A stretch of 64,000 nt of DNA from an uncultured Bacteroidales bacterium (GTDB lineage Bacteria; Bacteroidota; Bacteroidia; Bacteroidales; F082), in contig ONKA01000001.1 of the NCBI GenBank assembly GCA_900318265.1, positions 113,152 through 177,151 on the forward strand, written 5' to 3'. Positions 1-6,773 of the stretch are shown here, in pieces. The translations under genes were made by a program, and so were the position numbers. Under the pieces are notes generated by a model. It worked only from the letters and a program-made list of their open reading frames with translations, was not told the DNA's origin and did no database searches. Within the stretch, counting starts at the first letter, position 1. Every line of letters begins with the position of its first letter.

Positions 1-102
1 TTTGACACTCCTTATGCCCAAAACTACTACATCACTGGCTTGCGCGGTGAACCAAAGAAAATCACCTTGCCCCGCGAATTGGTAGATTTGCAAGGCTTGT
101 AA
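1..102 (+). CDS. C-terminal end of an unidentified protein (partial)
   Basis: Reading frame 1 is open from the first base and ends in TAA at 100-102, giving the last 33 residues of a protein that begins before the window. The tail contains NYYITGLRGEPKKI and ends in LVDLQGL. I do not recognise the family from so short a piece. It is called coding because the frame is open right up to the edge, the composition resembles the other genes here, and a new promoter-like box starts just downstream. Confidence 0.55.
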   Translation, partial: FDTPYAQNYYITGLRGEPKKITLPRELVDLQGL

Positions 103-129
103 AAATCAATGGTGCATTATTGGCTGTAG

Positions 130-137
130 TATTTTTG
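130..137 (+). promoter_or_regulatory. Promoter -7 box TATTTTTG
   Basis: TATTTTTG fits the Bacteroidota -7 consensus TAnnTTTG. Transcription would begin near 144, so translation of the next gene should start at the ATG at 168 rather than at an upstream codon near 120. No clear -33 TTTG is visible. Confidence 0.5.
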
Positions 138-167
138 CCCTTGAAAGAAACGCATAATATAACAGTC

Positions 168-833
168 ATGGAAGAATACAAAGACGAATACACCTCATTT
201 GATAAAGAATCGAAAACACAAGAGATTATTGGTATGGTCGTGGCCGTTTGCTTTTGTGTGGCAATATGCGGATATTTTGTTTACGACCTTATCACTTCGG
301 TCCCTGTTTTTTCCTCGGTTATGGGATTTGTTTTTGTGGCGGCAGTCGCGTTATATTTCCTTTTATGCCGACCATTGAAAAACATAGATGTTTTGGAGCG
401 ATGTATTTGCAAGCGACTCGACAAGCAAGGCTACCCACATGAAAAAAGGGAAGGCACGTTGTACGTCACGAAAAACGACAATCATTTCCGCGTGTTTATC
501 AGGGACAGTTTCGACAGAAGGATTAAGCATCTGTACTTCCTTTATGATTTCTATGATGACAACTTCGGAAAAGTGAGCCTGGAAGGCTGGACACGAGCGG
601 CAAATTGCATCAATACGAACAACACCCTTACTACTTTTGTCGTGCTTGACAACCAATTCTGCTGTTCCTATCAGACCGCCATCGCAAATGCAAAGGACTT
701 CATGAAAGAATTTGATTGTGCCTATCGTGTCATTGGCGAAGCGATGAATGACTACAATAGGATTTATCCTCACATTGAGCAGGATTATCCCAACGCAGCA
801 TCGGAAAACAAAGGTAGCATTGGGTTCAGATGA
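168..833 (+). CDS. Small two-TM membrane protein of unknown function
   Basis: This 221-residue protein is not recognised. The N-terminus (MEEYKDEYTSFDKES) is charged. Two hydrophobic stretches follow at roughly residues 20-43 and 48-67, and then a soluble domain of about 150 residues with mixed charge. The pattern predicts an inner-membrane anchored protein with most of its mass on one side. The start at 168 is preferred because the -7 box lies at 130-137. Downstream is a repeat containing another promoter, so the gene is probably monocistronic. Codon use is somewhat AT-rich, as in the neighbouring accessory genes. Confidence 0.65.
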   Translation: MEEYKDEYTSFDKESKTQEIIGMVVAVCFCVAICGYFVYDLITSVPVFSSVMGFVFVAAVALYFLLCRPLKNIDVLERCICKRLDKQGYPHEKREGTLYVTKNDNHFRVFIRDSFDRRIKHLYFLYDFYDDNFGKVSLEGWTRAANCINTNNTLTTFVVLDNQFCCSYQTAIANAKDFMKEFDCAYRVIGEAMNDYNRIYPHIEQDYPNAASENKGSIGFR

Positions 834-840
834 AGTTTGG

Positions 841-896
841 AAAAAGTTATCAACACATCTTGCGGAATGCAAGTAATCATCATTAACTTTGCAAGG
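841..896 (+). repeat. 56-bp promoter-bearing repeat, copy 1
   Basis: Positions 841-896 match 1774-1829 at nearly every base (AAAAAGTTATCAACAC, then TCTTGCGG, then CATTAACTTTGCAAGG). The unit contains TTG at 860-862, a 21-base spacer and TAACTTTG at 884-891, which is a complete Bacteroidota promoter. It therefore acts as the probable promoter of the ADP-ribosylglycohydrolase gene at 961. Confidence 0.75.
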
Positions 897-937
897 ATAC
901 AAGACAATTCAATAATAAGCTTAATATCAACATTTTA

Positions 938-959
938 ATATATATATATATATATATAT
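938..959 (+). repeat. (AT)11 dinucleotide tract in a 5' leader
   Basis: Eleven uninterrupted AT units end one base before the ATG at 961. The tract lies in the predicted leader of the ADP-ribosylglycohydrolase mRNA (promoter box 884-891). Such a tract can change length by replication slippage; any effect on expression is inference. Confidence 0.9.
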
Positions 960-960
960 C

Positions 961-1770
961 ATGTTCGGATCAATCATTGGAGATATTATAGGCTCGAAAC
1001 ATGAAGGTTACTACAACCGAATCAAGACTACGGATTTTGAGCTGTTCGATAAAAGCAGCAAGTTCACTGACGACACCGTGCTGACCATCGCTGTAGCCGA
1101 TTGGTTGATGCGTGACCCTAAGCATCAACACGCAACTTTGGTCAAGATCATGCAAACATACGGGAGGATGTATCCCAGTACGGGCTTCAGTCATGCCACA
1201 AAAGCATGGCTCAACAGCGATGAGCCTCAGCCATACGGTTCATTCACCAATGGAGCCGCCATGCGTGTCAGTCCAATAGGATGGGCTTTCGAAAGCATGG
1301 AGGAGACTTTGGATGTCGCGAAACGGTCAGCCGAAGTGTCGCACAACAGCGAGCAAGGCATCACTGCCGCCCAAGCCGTTTCGGCTGCCATATTCATGGC
1401 TCGCCATCATGCGAGCAAGGCGGAAATAAAGACTTACATCGTGCAGAACTTCCACTACGACCTGGGTCATACGATTGAGGGAATCCGCCCAGACTACAGT
1501 TTTGATTGTTCCTGTGAAGGCAGCGTTCCCGAAGCCATAATGGCTTTCATGGACGGCGAAGACTATGAGACTGTCATCCGTCTGGCCGTTTCACTGGGTG
1601 GCGACAGCGATACGCAGGCCTGCATTGCGGGTGGCATCGCTGAAGCATATTATGGTAGTATTCCGAAAGAGATCATCAAAAACGCCGTGCATCATCTGCC
1701 GAGCCACTTCCGTAAAGTCATCACTGACTTTGCCATTGCAACGGAATATAGATTGCCAAAGTTCATTTAA
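961..1770 (+). CDS. ADP-ribosylglycohydrolase family protein
   Basis: This 269-residue protein belongs to the ADP-ribosylglycohydrolase (ARH/DraG) family. These Mg-dependent hydrolases remove ADP-ribose from protein side chains or from related O-acyl or nucleic-acid adducts. The N-terminus has the family signature GSIIGDIIGS, then FTDDT (residues 38-42, metal ligands), and late in the protein GGDSDTQA, which supplies the second set of Mg ligands. Length is normal for a stand-alone enzyme, and there is no signal peptide, so it is cytoplasmic. No ADP-ribosyltransferase gene lies beside it, so the substrate is unknown. It has its own promoter (884-891) and an (AT)11 leader tract. Confidence 0.92.
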   Translation: MFGSIIGDIIGSKHEGYYNRIKTTDFELFDKSSKFTDDTVLTIAVADWLMRDPKHQHATLVKIMQTYGRMYPSTGFSHATKAWLNSDEPQPYGSFTNGAAMRVSPIGWAFESMEETLDVAKRSAEVSHNSEQGITAAQAVSAAIFMARHHASKAEIKTYIVQNFHYDLGHTIEGIRPDYSFDCSCEGSVPEAIMAFMDGEDYETVIRLAVSLGGDSDTQACIAGGIAEAYYGSIPKEIIKNAVHHLPSHFRKVITDFAIATEYRLPKFI

Positions 1771-1773
1771 ATA

Positions 1774-1829
1774 AAAAAGTTATCAACACCTCTTGCGGGA
1801 TGCATGTATTCAGCATTAACTTTGCAAGG
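1774..1829 (+). repeat. 56-bp promoter-bearing repeat, copy 2
   Basis: This is the second copy of the 841-896 unit, with the -7 box TAACTTTG at 1817-1824 and TTG 21 bases before it. It is the probable promoter of the three-gene operon starting at 1969, leaving a leader of about 140 bases. The leader (1830-1968) shows no other feature I can name. Confidence 0.75.
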
Positions 1830-1968
1830 TCGCTGTGCCTGTATCATGCTGAAAGGTCTGCCGAAGCTTATTTTTTTTGATTCATGGGAGTTAAATATGC
1901 AAACAATGCTTAAGCCACAGCTAAAACGACGTGGAAAGTGTTGAAACAAACGAAAAAGTAGTGATGGT

Positions 1969-3228
1969 ATGAAAAAGACAATTGGCAAAATGACCGCCTT
2001 GGTACTTTGCAGCTTGGTTTTTGCCTCATGTGGCGGCAAAAAAATCGAGAATCCTTACGTTTATTACGATGAGCTTGTTAATGGCAATAAGGTTGTTATT
2101 GTATTAGACCGCCATGTAATAGATGGGAATTTTGCAGATGCTCGTATTCTTCTTTTTAATGATTCAAATACATGGATTGTCAGGCAACCAATTTATATTG
2201 GTGGGTTTCTGGAATTGTTCGGCAAAGACTTTAAGAATGCTTTAGCCTGGAATTATTATTATGACGAAACCAATGGGCCACACTTGGATTGGAGGACGAT
2301 TGTGGCATTTGATGACTATGATTTTGATGGAGAAAAGGAGCTTGCGGTTTGTGGCCATCCACGACCTTTTCGGGAAGGTGTTGGGCGTCATTGGTTGGAT
2401 TGCGAGGACTTTACTTTTTATAAACCTACGCAATACGGATATGCGGAAATAAAAAACAAAGCATTTGATGAATTGGCCAGCGGCTTATGCAGGACACATT
2501 ACGATTTTGACACAATCAATCGTACACTAACACTGATAAGTGTTGAGAGTGCGTCAGAGGTCGACACATCCATCTATTATTTTCAAGACGGTGAAATTGT
2601 GGATGTAATAACTAATACTGTTGAGGATGAAAAGGATTTATATAATGCGGTTTTAAAAGCAGAGAGCAGCGAAGATTATCATGAAAACATGAAAAGCAGT
2701 GTAATAGAGGCGGTTTTACCGTTCTGTAAGAGTAAAACAAATTCTGCTGCGGCACAAGCCATCTTGGAGTCAGCACGACATGATGATTTAGATTCAGTCG
2801 AGGCTATTCTGAGAGAAACGATTGACGATTTCATTAGTGACAAAAACATTTGCGGAAACAAAGAATTGCTTTCTCTGTTGAAATGCCTTTACGTTGTTTA
2901 TGCTACATATATCGGTGAGCAATTTGCGGCATATATGGCTTGTGAGCGTTGTGGAGAATTAGTAGATTATATGCTGAGACCTAATGGTGACGCGAAGGAA
3001 AAACTAAGCATGGCAGACTGGAGATTTGTCATTTCGGTTCATGCTAAGAATGGAGAGGTGGATGCCTATACAAAACTGCTTGACGAATACTATAACTGGA
3101 TCATCCTCAAATATGGAGAATACAGTATTGAAGCCAAGAAAACTGAAGCCATAAGAGTAATAGCCAATGACGAATACTTATATTGGCTGAGGTATTATGG
3201 GCCGATTGATGACAGTTTATGTGAATAA
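1969..3228 (+). CDS. Lipoprotein of unknown function, first gene of envelope operon
   Basis: This 419-residue protein starts with a lipoprotein signal (MKKTIGKM, a hydrophobic core, then FASCGG; the lipidated Cys is about residue 21). I do not recognise a family. Around residues 108-118 it has FDDYDFDGEKELAV, which resembles the calcium-binding DxDxDG loops of FG-GAP/VCBS-like repeats. The C-terminal half is helical. It is followed after 22 bases by a second lipoprotein and then a membrane-anchored protein, all on one strand, so the three probably work together at the envelope. Base composition is AT-richer than in the core genes further along, which suggests acquired DNA. Confidence 0.75.
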   Translation: MKKTIGKMTALVLCSLVFASCGGKKIENPYVYYDELVNGNKVVIVLDRHVIDGNFADARILLFNDSNTWIVRQPIYIGGFLELFGKDFKNALAWNYYYDETNGPHLDWRTIVAFDDYDFDGEKELAVCGHPRPFREGVGRHWLDCEDFTFYKPTQYGYAEIKNKAFDELASGLCRTHYDFDTINRTLTLISVESASEVDTSIYYFQDGEIVDVITNTVEDEKDLYNAVLKAESSEDYHENMKSSVIEAVLPFCKSKTNSAAAQAILESARHDDLDSVEAILRETIDDFISDKNICGNKELLSLLKCLYVVYATYIGEQFAAYMACERCGELVDYMLRPNGDAKEKLSMADWRFVISVHAKNGEVDAYTKLLDEYYNWIILKYGEYSIEAKKTEAIRVIANDEYLYWLRYYGPIDDSLCE

Positions 3229-3250
3229 ACCATACAATACACGTTGAAAT

Positions 3251-4198
3251 ATGAATAAACAATGTTTGGCCATTATTTTGGCAATGTTGGTCACGGCATC
3301 ATTCTATGGATGCGCCAACGATAGAAAGCAGGGAGAAGAAGTTCAGGACATCAGTCTTAGACAAAAGCCCAAGGAAACATGGGATGATTTTCAGAGGCGG
3401 AAAGATTCTCTTTGGACTGTGTTCAATGAATCGACTGACGAAGCGGAGGTTGATAAGGCGAGGGTTATGCTCTTCGATATGGGTTGTAATGCTGACTGGG
3501 GCGCGATTGTTTCGACAGATTATGAAAGGCGTAAAGCACGTGTCGAAAAGGAGTTTCAACAATTAATCTCAACTCATCCAAAGCAGGAGGCGCTTTTCCG
3601 CAAAGAAAAAGAAAGATGGGAGAATTACCATGAAGCAGTTTTGGCGGTGGCGGAGCTTGAGGACCACGGAAGTAGTGGTGCTTTGTATATCGTTGGTGTT
3701 TTGGAACAAAGCGTGGATCTTTGGTTGGCTTCCTTTCATAACATGTGGCTATTCGAACAAAAACAAGACATCTCATTTCCCGAAACAGTATTTACTTCAA
3801 GTATGATTGACGATGCCTATTCGGCATATATCAAACAGGAAGACGAAGATTGGTGTAACGCATTTAGTGATAACGAGAAAGACGGGATGGAGGAGCATCA
3901 TAAAGCTATTGAGCACGAATGGCAACTTTGGAACGAGTGGATGGCTTTTCGCAAGACGGTTTCAAAGTTTTTACCAAAGGATATCCGTGAGATTTATGAT
4001 GGTTGTACAAACCTTACTATGAGGACTAAACTGCACCAATTAAAAAACCAAAATAAGGGACTTGGTTTGATTAGCGCTGATATGGATTGTTGTCTATTGT
4101 CCGACAGTTGTGCCGATAAGGAATTGCTTGAATATCCAGGGTTTAATGTTGCAATGGAACAATATGTTATAGAGTTGTTTAACGCCGACAATAAATGA
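3251..4198 (+). CDS. Helical lipoprotein of unknown function
   Basis: This 315-residue protein has a signal ending in SFYGC, so it is predicted to be lipidated at about residue 21. The mature part is rich in Glu, Lys and Trp and looks mostly alpha-helical (for example ERWENYHEAVLAV). It has four or five scattered Cys near the C-terminus. No family is recognised; it has the look of a DUF1311-like or other helical periplasmic protein, but I could not place it. It lies 22 bases after one envelope gene and 6 bases before the next, so it is the middle gene of an operon. Confidence 0.72.
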   Translation: MNKQCLAIILAMLVTASFYGCANDRKQGEEVQDISLRQKPKETWDDFQRRKDSLWTVFNESTDEAEVDKARVMLFDMGCNADWGAIVSTDYERRKARVEKEFQQLISTHPKQEALFRKEKERWENYHEAVLAVAELEDHGSSGALYIVGVLEQSVDLWLASFHNMWLFEQKQDISFPETVFTSSMIDDAYSAYIKQEDEDWCNAFSDNEKDGMEEHHKAIEHEWQLWNEWMAFRKTVSKFLPKDIREIYDGCTNLTMRTKLHQLKNQNKGLGLISADMDCCLLSDSCADKELLEYPGFNVAMEQYVIELFNADNK

Positions 4199-4204
4199 AT
4201 TGTC

Positions 4205-5398
4205 ATGCAATCAAAAAAGAAATCCATGAAAGTCCTACTTGTCTGCTTGGCCATCATAGTTGCCATTATCGTGGTGAAAGCCATCTGGGTCGGCATCGCC
4301 ACAAGGCATAACGGCGACTTTGAGAGCGAGAAGGCAGACATCATGGCGCGGCTGGACTTCCTGATAGAGAAGGTAGTGACCAGCCCGCAAAAGCTTATCG
4401 ATGAAATGCCCGCCATCGTCGGGCCTCAGTTCCAAGGGGAGTGGGCGTTGTATTCTTGCTCGATGCTGTCGGCAGCGTTGGTGAATACCACCTTGATATA
4501 CGATGAGGATAGGGAAGCGAACATTGCCCGTATCGACAGCCTCATCCAGATGGTCATGTCGCCAGAACTACGGGCTTACGACCGTGAGCGATGGGGCGAA
4601 GACCCGCTGGAAACGTTGGATGGCAAAGAGAGCCATGTTTCTTATCTCAGTCATTTGGCTTGGATGATTGGCGGTTACAAGCACATCGGTGGAGGCGACA
4701 AATACGATGAACTTTATCATCGGCTATGCGAGACCATGAACCGCCGCATCCTTGAAAGCCCAAACATGAACCTGCCGACTTATCCGGGTGAGTGCGTGTA
4801 TGTGCCGGATATGCTAGTGGCCATTGTGGCTCTTTCGGTTTATTCTCAGCAGTATGAAGGCAAGTATTACTCAACCGTTTACCAATGGCTTGCCGAGGCC
4901 AAACAGCATTGGCTTGATAAGGATACTGGGATGCTCGCATCGTTCTTGCCCGACGATAGAGAAGAGATGTATGAGGAAGCACCCGTCAAAGGCTCTTACT
5001 CGGCGTTGAGTTGCTATTACTTGACCTTCGTTGATGAGGAGTTTGCCCGCGACCAGTATGAGAGGCTGAAGACAAACTTCTTGCAGAAGCGCCCTATTAC
5101 AGGCTTCAAGGAATACCATGACAGAAGATGTTGGCTTGGGATGGATATCGATGCTGGTCCCATTGTGTGTAACCTCAGCCCAACGGGAACAGCCTTTGCC
5201 GTTGGTAGTGTGACCTTTTTTGAGGATTGGGCTTTAAGAAAGAAACTTCTGAAGACGGGAGAACTTGCGGGAACTACCTGGCGCAGTGGAGGCAAAAGCC
5301 ATTATCTGCTTGCCGATGTGGCCTTGGTTGGGGAGGCCATCATGCTGGCCATGCGGACGGCGGTGGAGTGGGAGTCTACATTAACTCCACCGGATTGA
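4205..5398 (+). CDS. Membrane-anchored helical protein of unknown function
   Basis: This 397-residue protein has a lysine-rich start, one membrane segment at about residues 9-29 (VLLVCLAIIVAIIVVKAIW) and a large extracytoplasmic domain. That domain is rich in helices and aromatic residues and ends with a Gly-rich stretch containing DIDAGPIVCNLSPTGTAFA. The alternating helix pattern and the DxxAGP segment suggest an alpha/alpha toroid, perhaps distantly like linalool dehydratase-type domains, but this is a guess. It is the last gene of the three-gene operon. Its 3' end overlaps the convergent ATPase gene by 23 bases. Confidence 0.75.
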   Translation: MQSKKKSMKVLLVCLAIIVAIIVVKAIWVGIATRHNGDFESEKADIMARLDFLIEKVVTSPQKLIDEMPAIVGPQFQGEWALYSCSMLSAALVNTTLIYDEDREANIARIDSLIQMVMSPELRAYDRERWGEDPLETLDGKESHVSYLSHLAWMIGGYKHIGGGDKYDELYHRLCETMNRRILESPNMNLPTYPGECVYVPDMLVAIVALSVYSQQYEGKYYSTVYQWLAEAKQHWLDKDTGMLASFLPDDREEMYEEAPVKGSYSALSCYYLTFVDEEFARDQYERLKTNFLQKRPITGFKEYHDRRCWLGMDIDAGPIVCNLSPTGTAFAVGSVTFFEDWALRKKLLKTGELAGTTWRSGGKSHYLLADVALVGEAIMLAMRTAVEWESTLTPPD

Positions 5399-6563
5399 TT
5401 TGCAGGAAATCTTCTGCCTTGAGGCCTCCTTCACCGACAACGAGGGCTTTCGCATTCTTGAACTGTTTGCGGAACTCGCCCAAGCCCGAATTGCTGTCGT
5501 CAGTGTTGCTTTTCACCTCAATGGCAAGAAGTTGCCCGTTTTTCTCCAACACATAGTCCACCTCGCGGCCAGTCTTGTCGCGCCAATAGTAGGTTTTATA
5601 ACGTCCTGCAGTGGCGCCATTAATAATATAGGCACCGATGGCCGACTCGAACAGCCTTCCCCACAGACGCGAATCAGCAATCGCCTCACCAAAACGCTTC
5701 CCGCAATAGATGTTCTTCAACGCATTGTTGAAAACCTGATACTTCGGCACACTGTTTCGCTTCCTCGCAACATCGGCGGAATACTTGCCCAAGGTGCGCA
5801 CCAAGCCCGCCTCGCCCAACAGTTCGAGATAAACAGCCAAGGTGGTCACATTTCCTGCGTCTTGCAACTGCCCCATCATCTTTGTCAACGACAATTCCAT
5901 GCCCGAATAGGCCGAAGCCAATTCAAAAGCCTGCCGAAGCAAGGCTGGTTTCATCACTTTCACTCCCTGCAAGATGTCTTTGTTGATGGTGGCCTCTATG
6001 ATGGAGCCCGTGATGTATTCTAACCATCGGTTCTCGTCATCAATCAAAGGTGCAGCACCTGGATAGGCACCGAAATATATGTACTGCTCCAAACTAAAAC
6101 CAAAAGCCTCACGCATCTCGGGATACGACCAATGCGGCATCACGATGCGCTCAAAACGCCCCATCAGGCTGTCGGCCAATCCATAGTCGAGCATCACCCG
6201 AGATGAGCCAAGCAACACCACCTTGATGTTCACATCGTTGAAGGTGTCGGCATCCCATTCTTTCTTAACGGCTTCGCTCCACGAATCAATCTTCTGCACC
6301 TCGTCGATAACAAGTATGTATTCCTCGGCACCTTCCGTCTTCATCTTTCGCCGCGCCGTTTCCCAACACTCACTGATCCAAAACAGATTGCCTGCTGGTA
6401 CTGCATCGGCCGTAAACATGGAATAAGGTTGTGAAATATCGGCCAAAACCTGCCTCACCACTGTGGATTTACCTACCTGACGCGGCCCCATAACCACCTG
6501 AATGAACTTTCTCGGTTCTTCAATTCTTTTCTTTATTATTTGATATTCAGACCTTTGAAACAT
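5376..6563 (-). CDS. AAA ATPase with DUF4143 / nuclease-like C-terminal domain
   Basis: This 395-residue protein has a Walker A motif GPRQVGKS (residues 26-33), a Walker B motif LVIDEVQ (about 84-90) and a sensor-like VVLLGSSR. The C-terminal DUF4143 region contains WRDKTGREVDYVLE and LLAIEVKS, which fit the D-x(n)-E-x-K pattern of a PD-(D/E)xK nuclease fold. Family members are common accessory ATPases in Bacteroidota and archaea with no settled role; toxin-antitoxin or defence functions have been suggested. A pair of 16-base palindromes lies just upstream (6577-6614), consistent with autoregulation. A frameshifted scrap of a related gene follows upstream at 6680-6770. Confidence 0.88.
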   Translation of the reverse strand: MFQRSEYQIIKKRIEEPRKFIQVVMGPRQVGKSTVVRQVLADISQPYSMFTADAVPAGNLFWISECWETARRKMKTEGAEEYILVIDEVQKIDSWSEAVKKEWDADTFNDVNIKVVLLGSSRVMLDYGLADSLMGRFERIVMPHWSYPEMREAFGFSLEQYIYFGAYPGAAPLIDDENRWLEYITGSIIEATINKDILQGVKVMKPALLRQAFELASAYSGMELSLTKMMGQLQDAGNVTTLAVYLELLGEAGLVRTLGKYSADVARKRNSVPKYQVFNNALKNIYCGKRFGEAIADSRLWGRLFESAIGAYIINGATAGRYKTYYWRDKTGREVDYVLEKNGQLLAIEVKSNTDDSNSGLGEFRKQFKNAKALVVGEGGLKAEDFLQINPVELM

Positions 6564-6576
6564 ATTATATCTTTTT

Positions 6577-6614
6577 ACTCAATGGATTGAGTAATTTTAC
6601 TCAACAGATTGAGT
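6577..6614 (-). promoter_or_regulatory. Tandem palindromes, probable operator
   Basis: Two 16-base palindromes, ACTCAATGGATTGAGT (6577-6592) and ACTCAACAGATTGAGT (6599-6614), repeat with a 22-base period and both keep the flanking TTTT/TAA. They end 14 bases before the start codon of the DUF4143 ATPase gene. A degenerate third unit begins at about 6617. The two-turn spacing suggests cooperative binding of a dimeric repressor. Confidence 0.7.
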
Positions 6615-6679
6615 AATTTTACTTCATGGGGCAAAATTACACATTTTTTTCAAACTGCAAGAGGTAAAAGGGAAAACTT

Positions 6680-6770
6680 AAACGCCGCAGGCATACTTTT
6701 CGGGGTGACTTTCAGGAAATCTTCTGCTTTCAAGCCTATCGCCAACAATGAGGGTCTTCGCATCCATAGA
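6680..6770 (-). pseudogene. Frameshifted 3' remnant of a second DUF4143 ATPase gene
   Basis: On the minus strand 6713-6765 resembles 5403-5455, the 3' end of the intact ATPase gene. One frame reads DAKTLIVG and a second reads GLKAEDFLKVTPKSM, against NAKALVVG and GLKAEDFLQINPVELM in the intact protein. The two parts are joined by a small deletion. No ATPase domain remains. The remnant abuts the end of the histidine kinase gene, so a former second copy was probably lost by deletion. Confidence 0.7.
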
Positions 6771-6773
6771 GCC

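Noticed and set aside
841-860. Replication origin (DnaA-box-like TTATCAACA)
   Set aside because: Only one imperfect box per repeat copy, no cluster, no AT-rich unwinding region and no dnaA gene nearby.
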